NCBI RefSeq assembly: GCF_002224125.1
Contig: NZ_NCSM01000030.1
Span: 66,865 to 130,864 of the forward strand
Origin: Streptomyces sp. NBS 14/10
GTDB lineage: Bacteria > Actinomycetota > Actinomycetes > Streptomycetales > Streptomycetaceae
Reading direction: 5' to 3'
Length of the DNA stretch: 64,000 nt
Shown: positions 7,758-15,357 of the stretch, piece by piece
Layout: every line of letters begins with the position of its first letter
Numbering within the stretch: position 1 is the stretch's first letter
Notes under the pieces: model-generated
What the model saw: only the letters and a program-made list of their open reading frames with translations
Told to the model about the DNA's origin: nothing
Databases searched by the model: none
Made by a program: the position numbers and the translations under genes

Positions 7758-8732
7758 GCGTTCCGCGAACAGCCGCAGCGAGCGCCAGCCCTCCTCCACG
7801 GGCATCCCGCCGCACAGCGGATGCAGCACCAGGCTCGCCGTCTCGCCGCCCTCCTTGGCCAGCGCCAGACACTCCTCGGGCGTGACGATGCGGTACACGC
7901 CCTCGTCGCGCAGCGCCGCCACGTCCTCGGCGTGGGAGCGGACGGCGGAGTGCACAGCCCCGTCCGACTGCCAGGAGTCGTACATCCGCGCCTCGTGCAG
8001 CAGATGCGGGCCGAACTCCGCCCAGGCCCGCTCTGCTTCTTCTGGGTTCTCGACCACATGGAGCAGGGACGTCCGCGCGGCGGGCATCACACACCAGCCC
8101 TCCGTCCCGTACTCCGCCCGGCGGGCGTGGTAGTACGCCTCCAGCTCCGGCAGATGGGCGCTGGGGAAGAACGGCAGCCCCAGCCGCGCGGCCCGGCGCG
8201 CGGCGGCCTTGGAGCTGCCGCCGACCAGCAGCGTCGGATGCGGCCGGGTGTACGGGCGCGGGGTGACCCGCACCGTACGGCCCCGGTACTCGAAGGGCTC
8301 GCCGGTCCAGGCCGCGAGCAGGGTCTCCAGCGCCTCGTCCTGGAGCGCGCCGCGCCGCTTCCACTCCCTGCCGAGCCCCGCGTACTCCTCGGGCCGGTAG
8401 CCGATGCCCGCCACCGCGACCAGGCGCCCGCCGCTCACCAGGTCGAGTACGGCGATGTCCTCGGCCAGCCGCAGCGGGTCGTAGAGCGGGACGATCAGCG
8501 CGGAGACGGTGACCGCGATCCGCCGGGTGGCGCCCAGCACGGCGCCCGCGAAGGTCAGCGGGGAGGGCAGCCAGCCGTTCGCGGCGCCGTGGTGCTCCTC
8601 GGTCTGAACGGTGTCGATGCCCTGCTCGTCGGCGAAGGCGGCCATCTCGACGGCCGTTCGGTAGCGCCGGGACAGGGATTCGGGTGTGGCGTCGGGATCG
8701 ACCAGGTTGAGCCGTACGACCGTGACGGGCAT
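7734..8732 (-). CDS. LLM-class flavin-dependent oxidoreductase
   Basis: A 332-residue luciferase-like monooxygenase of the flavin-dependent TIM-barrel family. Visible features are the early substrate/flavin segment TVQTEEHHGAANGW (about residues 40-53), the strand-loop VSALIVPLYDPLRLAEDIAV, the LVSGGRLVAVAGIGYR motif typical of the family and the VGGSSKAAARRAARLG phosphate-binding segment. The ATG at 8732 follows a GGGGGAC ribosome site. The substrate is unknown. It is divergent from the gene at 8976, and a near-perfect 23-bp palindrome lies just upstream, suggesting control by a TetR-type repressor. Confidence 0.85.
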   Translation of the reverse strand: MPVTVVRLNLVDPDATPESLSRRYRTAVEMAAFADEQGIDTVQTEEHHGAANGWLPSPLTFAGAVLGATRRIAVTVSALIVPLYDPLRLAEDIAVLDLVSGGRLVAVAGIGYRPEEYAGLGREWKRRGALQDEALETLLAAWTGEPFEYRGRTVRVTPRPYTRPHPTLLVGGSSKAAARRAARLGLPFFPSAHLPELEAYYHARRAEYGTEGWCVMPAARTSLLHVVENPEEAERAWAEFGPHLLHEARMYDSWQSDGAVHSAVRSHAEDVAALRDEGVYRIVTPEECLALAKEGGETASLVLHPLCGGMPVEEGWRSLRLFAERVLPRLKE

Positions 8733-8783
8733 GGCGGAGGTCCCCCTTCTGTCCCTGAGCGGTGGGCGGGTGAGAGGGGCACG

Positions 8784-8806
8784 TTATCTGACGGTCCGTC
8801 AAATAA
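8784..8806. promoter_or_regulatory. TetR-type operator-like palindrome
   Basis: The 23-bp site has core TGACGG-T-CCGTCA with outer arms TTAT and ATAA. Only one base pair is mismatched. It sits 52 bases upstream of the oxidoreductase start and 170 bases before the divergent gene. TGACGG-N-CCGTCA cores are typical of TetR-family operators in streptomycetes; the regulator is not identified. Confidence 0.6.
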
Positions 8807-8975
8807 ACAGAGAGGGGAGCCGCGTAGCGACGCTCCGGGCAGGGGCGGGGCGGATGACTCATGCGCCTGGGACACAGGGCGGTTGACGGTAGGGGCAGGC
8901 CCGGTGCCCCGGGCCTCGACTTCCCGCCGCCGTGCCGACACAAAGCCGCCGTGCGGACAGAAAAAGGAGGGGCGC

Positions 8976-9374
8976 GTGACGATCACGACGGGGGAACCGG
9001 CCATCACCGGACCCGACATCGACGACCTGGTCATCCGGGTGCGGCACGCCGCCGGCGACACCACGGAGCTCGAAGCGGCCAAGACGGCGCTCTTCGGCAC
9101 GGCAGGCGCCGCCCCGGCCGACGCGCAGCTCATCCGGCAGCGGCTGCTGACCGTCGCCCTGCACCACGGCGGCGACCTGCTGGCCAAACTGCTCATCCGG
9201 CTCGGGCCGCGCGAGACCGCCATGGTCCGCCGCTACGCCCACCGGCTCGGCTACTTCCTGGAAACCCTCGAGATCTGGTCGGCCAAGCCGATCATGCTCA
9301 CCCTGATGCGGTTCGGCGTCCCCTATATCGAGGCCGAGGCCATCGCCGTCGCCATCCTGCTGCTGGTGTGGTGA
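8976..9374 (+). CDS. hypothetical helical protein
   Basis: A 132-residue protein starting at GTG 8976 behind a strong AGGAGG with 5-nt spacing. It is predicted mostly helical. Regions AADAQLIRQRLLTVALHHGG and GPRETAMVRRYAHRLG look amphipathic, and the C-terminus (YIEAEAIAVAILLLVW) is hydrophobic. I recognise no domain. It is divergent from the flavin-dependent oxidoreductase and may share its operator. There is no signal peptide and no Cys, so it is probably cytoplasmic or membrane-associated. Confidence 0.7.
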   Translation: MTITTGEPAITGPDIDDLVIRVRHAAGDTTELEAAKTALFGTAGAAPADAQLIRQRLLTVALHHGGDLLAKLLIRLGPRETAMVRRYAHRLGYFLETLEIWSAKPIMLTLMRFGVPYIEAEAIAVAILLLVW

Positions 9375-9735
9375 CGGGTTGGACACGGTTGGTCACCGGG
9401 TGCTCTCTGTGGGTGATATTCTGATGTGGTCGGTTACAGCGGAGTGCCTGTTATCGGCGAGGTGTGACTTGTGTGCGACCGGAGGATCGTGCCGAGAGAG
9501 CTACCCGTCGGGGCGCTTGCGGCCGAGGACCGCGGGAGGGCGGACAGCCCCGCTGAGGACTTCGCGCAGCCTTTTGGCCGTAAGACGCGGATCGCCGAGG
9601 TGGATCAGCGCGGCCTCTGACCCCGAAGACCGTTCGCGGGGCAGTCCGGAACATCCGGATGCGAAGTTCGGCCAATGGTGGCGAACAGCGTGAGGAGCGG
9701 TAGTGCTCGGACCGGAGAACCAAGGAGGTTGCCAG
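9375..9735. other. intergenic stretch with one possible tiny ORF
   Basis: This 361-base gap presumably holds the promoter of the two-component cluster. A GTG at 9489 behind GGAGGATC opens a 43-codon frame (MPRELPVGALAAEDRG...) ending at 9620. It has normal G/C codon bias but resembles nothing I know. It could be a small protein or chance. Nothing else is supported here. Confidence 0.3.
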
Positions 9736-10017
9736 ATGACCCCATCCCGGACCCGCCGAACCCGCCGGACCCGCGTCCTGACCGCGCTCGCCCTGCTCAC
9801 CGGCGCCGTCGTGGGGGCCGCCCCGGCGGCGTCCGCCGCCGCGGCCCCGGGAGCGGCATGGCGGCAGGCCGGGCACTTCGACACCACCAGCGCCTGCCGC
9901 AAGGCGGGCCGGAACGGGGTGGAAACGCACAAGTGGAGCGAGTACAAATGCCGGCCGGGCCACAGTGACCACTACATCACGCTGTGGGTCACGGGCCGGG
10001 GCTCTGGGATGGGATGA
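9736..10017 (+). CDS. small secreted protein, two-component-associated
   Basis: A 93-residue protein whose ATG at 9736 follows AGGAGG by 7 nt. It has an Arg-rich N-terminus (TRRTRRTR), a hydrophobic core LTALALLTGAVVGAA and an ASA cleavage site near residue 34. The mature part, about 60 residues, has two Cys that could pair and many polar aromatic residues (THKWSEYKCRPGHSDHYITLW). Its stop overlaps the start of the downstream histidine kinase (ATGA), so the two are translationally coupled. A secreted ligand or accessory sensor protein for that kinase is an inference. No family was recognised. Confidence 0.75.
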   Translation: MTPSRTRRTRRTRVLTALALLTGAVVGAAPAASAAAAPGAAWRQAGHFDTTSACRKAGRNGVETHKWSEYKCRPGHSDHYITLWVTGRGSGMG

Positions 10018-12197
10018 GGCGCGCGGTCCAGCCCAAGGACCGCGCCGTGCAGGCCGCCGGCGGAGTCTCCGCCCTGTTCGTGGTGGTCTTCGCCGGGTGG
10101 CTGGCCGGACTGCTGCGGGTGAACGACCAATGGCTGGCCCTGTCCTATCCGCAGCCGCGCGGCACCGCCGTGCTCACCCGTGTCGCCGTGGGCATCCCGG
10201 TCCTCGGTGTCGGGGTGCTCCTGCTGGCCGAGCGCTCCGCCCGCCGCTACGGCAGCGTCCTGCTGGTCGCCGGGGCGCTGTGGCTGCTGCCCTCGGCAGC
10301 CGCCGACCTGCTGGGACTGGCCGATCTGGGCTCGGCGGGCGCCGTGGTCCAGCTGCTGATCTCGGCCGCTGGGATCGCCTGCCGCCCGCTGACCGTCCTG
10401 CTGCTGCCGCTGTGGCTGTTCCCGCGCGGCTCGCAGCGGCGGTGGCAGTGGTGGGCGATGAGCGTCGGCGCCTCCGCGTACTGGCTGGGCTACGCCGCCC
10501 TCTGGCTGGTCAGCGAGCCGATGGTCGGCTCGGCGAGCAACCCCTTCTTCGCCACCGACTTCGGCCAGTGGGCCTTCGGCCACCTCGAGCACTACGCGAA
10601 GGCGGAGGAGTGGGTGCTGCGCGCCGTGGCCGCCGTGGTGACGGGCTCGCTGTGCTGCCGCGCCGCCGTCACCCGCAGCGCCGAGCGGCGCAACTGGGCC
10701 CTGCTCGCCGCCGCCTACCCGGCCTGCGTCTTCCTGCTGCTGTCCGAATGGGCCGAGGGCATGCCCACCATCGTCGCGCGCACCGTCGGCAGCGCCGTAT
10801 GGGCGGCCGCGATCTGCCTGGGCGTCGCCCGCACCGGCATATGGCGCCTGGACCGCGTCACCAGCCACCGCCTCGCCCGCGCCTTCGTCCTCACCTCCCT
10901 CGCCGCCGTCGTGGTCTGCGCGGTCGTCGCCGTCCAGGCCGGACTGCCCTCCCTGCGCGGCGGGGCGATCAGCACCGCCGTCGGCTGCTCCCTGCTGCTC
11001 GGCTGGGCGCTGCGGCCGACCGCCCGCTGGCTGACCCTGCGCGTCGAGCGCGCCTTCTACGGGCCGCGCGCCCGCCCCCACGAGGCGGCCAGCGCCCTGG
11101 CCGTACGCCTCCAGCAGGCGCCCCACCCCGGCGAGGTGCCCCAGCAGATCTGCCGCAGCGCCGTCGAGGACCTCGGCGTCTCGGGCGCCGCCGTCAGCGT
11201 CGACACCCGGTCCGGACCGCGGCGGCTGGCCGCGGCCGGGGCGCCGCTCACCGGCCCGGTCCAGGCGTTCGTGCTGCGCCACCACGGCCGTACGGTCGGC
11301 CGCCTCGAAGTCGCCCGGGACGGCTTCGGCACCCCTGCCGAACGGGACAGCGGACTGCTCTCCCTGCTCGCCGACCAGGCGGCCCCGGCGCTCGCCGCCC
11401 TGCGCCTGGCCGAGGATGCCCAGGCCGCCCGGGAGCGGCTGGTGCTCGCGCGCGAGCAGGAGCGCCGCCGGCTGCGGCGCGAGATCCACGACGGCCTCGG
11501 CCCGCAGCTCGCCGCCGTACGGCTGCGCCTGGACATCGCGCAGACCACCTGCCCGCCCGGGCATCCGGCCCGCCACCAGCTGCGCGAGGCCGCCGAAACC
11601 CTCGCCGAGGCTCTGGTCGAAGTGCGGCGGATCACCTCGGGTCTCGCCCCCGCCGCCCTGGCCGAGCGCGGCCTGGCCAAGGCGGTACGGGACCTGGGGC
11701 GGCGGCTGGGCGGCGCCGGGCCCCGGGTGACCGTGGCCACCCACCCCACCGCGCTGCCGCCGCTGTCGCCGGGCGTGGAGACGGCCGCGTACCGGATCTC
11801 CGCCGAGTCGCTGACCAACGCGGTGCGGCACGCACGGGCCCGGCAGGTCAGGATCGAGCTCACCGCGGGCCCGGACACGCTCGAGGTCAAGGTCATCGAC
11901 GACGGGAGCGGGCTGCGGCGGGGCGCCGTGCCCGGCATCGGGCTGGCTTCCGTGGCGGAGCGCGCCGAGGAGATCGGCGGCTCCTGCTCGGTGACGGGAT
12001 CCGCGACGGGCACGGTGGTGCACGCGATCCTGCCGCTCGCCGGGCCGGGGGAGGCCGAGCAGCCCGAACGCGACGCTGTGAACGCCGTGCACGAGGCGGC
12101 CGTATCCCTCGCACCGGAAGAGCAGCGCCGCGAAGGAGGCCGGGAACACGGCCGGCAGCACGGCGGAGAGCGTGGGGAAGAGGGGCCGGACCGGTGA
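10014..12197 (+). CDS. membrane sensor histidine kinase, NarL/LiaS type
   Basis: A 727-residue sensor kinase. The first ~330 residues hold about eight hydrophobic segments, followed by a GAF-like region (about residues 360-460). The HisKA_3 dimerisation motif RRLRREIHDGLGPQ has the phosphoacceptor His492. The HATPase part shows the N box ESLTNAVRHA, the G1 box DDGSG and GIGLASVAERAEEIGG. The ATG at 10014 overlaps the stop of the small secreted protein gene. Its own stop overlaps the start of the response regulator. The three genes form one coupled unit, so the kinase phosphorylates that regulator. The signal is unknown. Confidence 0.9.
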   Translation: MRRAVQPKDRAVQAAGGVSALFVVVFAGWLAGLLRVNDQWLALSYPQPRGTAVLTRVAVGIPVLGVGVLLLAERSARRYGSVLLVAGALWLLPSAAADLLGLADLGSAGAVVQLLISAAGIACRPLTVLLLPLWLFPRGSQRRWQWWAMSVGASAYWLGYAALWLVSEPMVGSASNPFFATDFGQWAFGHLEHYAKAEEWVLRAVAAVVTGSLCCRAAVTRSAERRNWALLAAAYPACVFLLLSEWAEGMPTIVARTVGSAVWAAAICLGVARTGIWRLDRVTSHRLARAFVLTSLAAVVVCAVVAVQAGLPSLRGGAISTAVGCSLLLGWALRPTARWLTLRVERAFYGPRARPHEAASALAVRLQQAPHPGEVPQQICRSAVEDLGVSGAAVSVDTRSGPRRLAAAGAPLTGPVQAFVLRHHGRTVGRLEVARDGFGTPAERDSGLLSLLADQAAPALAALRLAEDAQAARERLVLAREQERRRLRREIHDGLGPQLAAVRLRLDIAQTTCPPGHPARHQLREAAETLAEALVEVRRITSGLAPAALAERGLAKAVRDLGRRLGGAGPRVTVATHPTALPPLSPGVETAAYRISAESLTNAVRHARARQVRIELTAGPDTLEVKVIDDGSGLRRGAVPGIGLASVAERAEEIGGSCSVTGSATGTVVHAILPLAGPGEAEQPERDAVNAVHEAAVSLAPEEQRREGGREHGRQHGGERGEEGPDR

Positions 12198-12862
12198 CAG
12201 CGGCGGCGGGAGCACCGCAGTGGCGCGTACTGCTCGTGGACGACCATCCGCTCTTCCGCGAGGGACTGGCGGCCGCGGTCAACCTGGACGACGCGTTCAC
12301 CGTGGTCGGGCAGGCGGCGTCCGCCGAGGAGGCGGTCGCCGAGGCCGACCGCACCGAGCCCGATCTGGTGGTGATGGACCTCGGGCTGCCCGGCAGATCC
12401 GGTACGGAGGCCATCCGGCGGATCCTGTGCGCCCACCCCGACGCCCGAGTGGTCGTCATGACCATGTCCGAGGACGACGACAGTCTGCTGGCGGCCATGC
12501 GCGCGGGTGCCCGTGGCTACCTGCTCAAGGGCGCGGGCCGGGACGAGATCCTGCGCGCCCTGCACACCGTGGTGCGCGGCGGCGCGGTCTTCAGCCCGCG
12601 CATGGCCGAGCGTCTCGGTACCCTGCTCGGCTCCTTCGGCACCGCCTCGGCCAAGGAGGCGTTCCCCACCCTCACCGCCCGTGAGCGCGAGGTGCTGGAA
12701 CTGCTGGCCGGCGGGCTCGGCTATCGCCAGATCGCCCAGCGGCTGGTGGTCACGGACAAGACCGTGCGTAACCACGTGGGCTCCATTTTCGCCAAGCTGC
12801 AGGTCCGCGATCGCGCCCAGGCGATCGTCCGGGCCCGTGAGGCCGGGCTGGGAGGTGAATGA
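12194..12862 (+). CDS. response regulator, NarL/FixJ family
   Basis: A 222-residue regulator starting at GTG 12194 within the kinase stop (GTGA). The receiver domain shows the acidic pair VDDHPLFREG, the phosphoacceptor Asp62 in LVVMDLGLPG, the conserved Thr in VVMTMSEDD and Lys in YLLKGAG. The LuxR-type helix-turn-helix is C-terminal (LTAREREVLELLAGGLGYRQ, then TDKTVRNHVGSIFAKL). It is the transcriptional output of the adjacent sensor kinase. A short gap separates it from ftsY. Confidence 0.93.
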   Translation: MTAAAGAPQWRVLLVDDHPLFREGLAAAVNLDDAFTVVGQAASAEEAVAEADRTEPDLVVMDLGLPGRSGTEAIRRILCAHPDARVVVMTMSEDDDSLLAAMRAGARGYLLKGAGRDEILRALHTVVRGGAVFSPRMAERLGTLLGSFGTASAKEAFPTLTAREREVLELLAGGLGYRQIAQRLVVTDKTVRNHVGSIFAKLQVRDRAQAIVRAREAGLGGE

Positions 12863-12897
12863 CTCCCCGCAGCCCGTTGGCTGATACTGGGTGCGTT

Positions 12898-14115
12898 ATG
12901 GAACAAGTCATCCTTGCTGTAGTCATCGCTCTGATCGCGCTCGCCGCGGTCAGCGGGCTCGTGATCGGCAGCCGCAAGAAGAAGCGGTTGCCCCCGGCCC
13001 CGCCGAGCAGTCCGTCCGTCACCGCGCCGCCCGCCGAGCCGCAGGTCGGCGAGGAGGCGGAAACCACGCTCGAGGAACCGCGCAGAACCATCGAAGAGGT
13101 GGACCTGTCGGTCACCGAGGCGCCCCCCGCGCCCGCTGTGCCCGCACAGCCGGAGGCGCCCGCGATCGAGGTGCCCGAGCCGACCGCCGGCCGGCTGGTG
13201 CGGCTGCGGGCCCGGCTCTCCCGCTCCCAGACCACCCTGGGCAAGGGGCTGCTCACCCTGCTGTCGCGGGAACACCTCGACGACGAGACCTGGGAGGAGA
13301 TCGAGGACACTCTGCTGACCGCCGACGTCGGCGTCGCGCCGACGCAGGAGCTGGTGGAGCGGCTGCGCGAGCGGGTCAGGGTGCTGGGCACCCGTACCCC
13401 CGAGGAGCTGCGCGGCCTGCTGCGCGCGGAACTGCTCCAGCTGATCGGCACCGAGGCCGACCGCGCCGTGCACACCGAGAGCGGCATCGGCACGAACGGC
13501 GAGGAGAAGCCGGGCGTCGTCATGGTCGTCGGGGTCAACGGCACCGGTAAGACCACCACCACCGGCAAGCTCGCGCGGGTGCTGGTCGCCGACGGCAAGT
13601 CGGTGGTCCTCGGCGCGGCCGACACCTTCCGCGCGGCGGCCGCCGAGCAGCTGCAGACCTGGGGCGAGCGGGTCGGCGCCCGTACCGTCCGGGGCCCCGA
13701 GGGCGGCGATCCGGCGTCGGTCGCCTTCGACGCGGTCAAGGAGGGCATCACCGAGGGCGCGGACGTCGTACTGGTCGACACCGCGGGACGGCTGCACACC
13801 AAGACCGGCCTGATGGACGAGCTGGGCAAGGTCAAGCGGGTCGTCGAGAAGCACGGCGCGGTGGACGAGGTGCTGCTGGTGCTGGATGCCACCACCGGGC
13901 AGAACGGCCTGGTGCAGGCGCGGGTCTTCGCGGAGGTCGTGGACATCACCGGCATCGTGCTCACCAAGCTGGACGGCACCGCCAAGGGCGGCATCGTGAT
14001 CGCGGTCCAGCGCGAGCTGGGCGTACCGGTCAAGCTGGTGGGCCTGGGCGAGGGCGCGGACGATCTCGCGCCGTTCGAGCCGGAGGCCTTCGTCGACGCG
14101 CTGATCGGCGACTGA
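12898..14115 (+). CDS. ftsY: SRP receptor GTPase FtsY
   Basis: The 405-residue receptor docks ribosome-nascent chain-SRP complexes at the membrane. Residues about 4-25 are a hydrophobic anchor, followed by an acidic linker, as in other actinobacterial FtsY proteins. The NG GTPase domain shows the P-loop GVNGTGKTTTTGKLA near residue 212, the DTFRAAA insertion-box motif, DTAGRLHT (G3) and TKLDGTAKGG (G4). The ATG at 12898 is used; an upstream in-frame start at 12859 would add 13 unlike residues. The partner Ffh is encoded at 21.5 kb. Confidence 0.96.
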   Translation: MEQVILAVVIALIALAAVSGLVIGSRKKKRLPPAPPSSPSVTAPPAEPQVGEEAETTLEEPRRTIEEVDLSVTEAPPAPAVPAQPEAPAIEVPEPTAGRLVRLRARLSRSQTTLGKGLLTLLSREHLDDETWEEIEDTLLTADVGVAPTQELVERLRERVRVLGTRTPEELRGLLRAELLQLIGTEADRAVHTESGIGTNGEEKPGVVMVVGVNGTGKTTTTGKLARVLVADGKSVVLGAADTFRAAAAEQLQTWGERVGARTVRGPEGGDPASVAFDAVKEGITEGADVVLVDTAGRLHTKTGLMDELGKVKRVVEKHGAVDEVLLVLDATTGQNGLVQARVFAEVVDITGIVLTKLDGTAKGGIVIAVQRELGVPVKLVGLGEGADDLAPFEPEAFVDALIGD

Positions 14116-14154
14116 CTGGCCGATTCCCTTGATCCACTCCGCCCTCTCCCCTCC

Positions 14155-14180
14155 GGGCGCCCGGGACCTCTCGGGCGCCC
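14155..14180. terminator. hairpin between ftsY and convergent PrimPol gene
   Basis: GGGCGCCCG (14155-14163) and CGGGCGCCC (14172-14180) form a 9-bp stem with an 8-nt loop. It is followed by three imperfect 12-base tandem repeats containing GTTTCTCC (14184-14219). It probably terminates transcription from both convergent genes. Confidence 0.6.
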
Positions 14181-14255
14181 GAAGCGTTTCTCCGGGCGTT
14201 TCTCCGGGGTGTTTCTCCAGGGCGGGTATCCGGTTTCCGTTATCCGGTTCCCGGT

Positions 14256-14927
14256 TCAGCCGCCCGCGCGGTGGGCCGCGTACGCCAGCGTGCCCAGCAG
14301 CAGCCGCGCATGGGGCGGGTTGCCCGCGGTGTCGAGCGCGGGCGGGCGCAGCCAGCGGACCGGGCCGAGCCCGCCGAGGTCGCTGGGCGGGGCGGTGATG
14401 TGGTCGCCGGGCCCCAGAGCGCGCAGGTCCAGGTCGGCGTCGTCCCAGCCCATGCGGTAGAGCAGCTGCGGCAGCTGCTCGGCGGCGCCCGGGGCGACGA
14501 AGAACTGGGCGCGCCCGTGCGGTGTGGCGGTCGCCGGGCCGAGCGGCAGCCCCATGCGCTCCAGCCGGACCAGGGCGAGCCGGCCCGCCTGCTCGGCGAC
14601 CTCCAGGACGTCGAACGTCTTGCCCACGGGCAGCAGCACCGCGGCCCCCGGGACCTGCTCCCAGGCCGCCGCCGCATCGTCGAGGGTGGCGCCCGCGGGG
14701 ACGGCGGAGGCGAAGGCGAGGGGGTGGGCGCCGGGGGCGGCGCAGTCGGCCTCGCCACATGAACATTCGTTTCTGCTGCCGCCCGCGCCACGGGTGGCCC
14801 GGGCGCCCGGCACCACGTCCCACCCCCACAGGCCGGTGTACTCCGCCACCGTCGTGCACTCGGATGTACGGCCGCGCCGCCGCGAGCCTGGCCGCATGTC
14901 CCGGATGCCGCCGATCGTGAAGCCCAT
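14256..14927 (-). CDS. PrimPol-domain protein (DNA primase/polymerase N-terminal type)
   Basis: A 223-residue protein matching the stand-alone bifunctional DNA primase/polymerase N-terminal family of streptomycetes. The segment AAEYTGLWGWDVVPGAR, the Cys pair NECSCGEADC followed by GAHPL, and AAAAWEQVPGAAVLLPVGKTFDVLEV are characteristic. No helicase domain is attached. The first acidic catalytic residues of true PrimPols are not obvious, so activity is uncertain. The start at 14927 (MGFTIGGIRDMRPGSRRR) is the longest in-frame ATG. It is convergent with ftsY and divergent from nsdA. Confidence 0.75.
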   Translation of the reverse strand: MGFTIGGIRDMRPGSRRRGRTSECTTVAEYTGLWGWDVVPGARATRGAGGSRNECSCGEADCAAPGAHPLAFASAVPAGATLDDAAAAWEQVPGAAVLLPVGKTFDVLEVAEQAGRLALVRLERMGLPLGPATATPHGRAQFFVAPGAAEQLPQLLYRMGWDDADLDLRALGPGDHITAPPSDLGGLGPVRWLRPPALDTAGNPPHARLLLGTLAYAAHRAGG

Positions 14928-15357
14928 GCCCCCTCCAACGGGTCGCCCTGCCGATGGTTACGAGCCGAATGACGCAGTGATGCCGCCCGCTCGCGCTCCG
15001 TAGCCGGATGTGGTGCGACGGCTGCCGGTGCGGTGATGCCGAGTGGTGCAGCGTGGTGCGGTGTGGTGAAAGGGGTGGTGAGACACTGGGCGCGCGCCCT
15101 CGTGTGCACCCCTCCACCTCTGTTCCGGTCGCCCGGTGTCAAGTGAATCGTGTGAATCGCCAGTGGCGTTCATTCGAAGGGGTGGCGAATGGTGGCGTTT
15201 TGGCGAACTTCCTCGCCGGAGGCGTGATCGTAAGATTACTTTCAGTGCACAACCCCCCTTCTCCCGCGATTGATGCGGCGGATCGCGGGGACAACTGACC
15301 GTGACAGACGGCATTCTGGTCGCGGTGCGAGCGGAATCGTGGGATGGGGGCGTTCCA
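14928..15357. other. divergent intergenic region upstream of nsdA
   Basis: About 430 bases between the PrimPol gene and nsdA contain no supported gene. They include a direct repeat GTGAATCG (about 15142 and 15151) and an A/T-richer patch near 15225-15245 that may hold the nsdA promoter. A GTG at 15301 could extend NsdA by 19 residues but lacks a ribosome site. Confidence 0.4.

Noticed and set aside
7821..9374. 517-codon + strand frame
   Set aside because: Only its last 133 codons (from GTG 8976 with AGGAGG) look real; the rest mirrors the minus-strand oxidoreductase.
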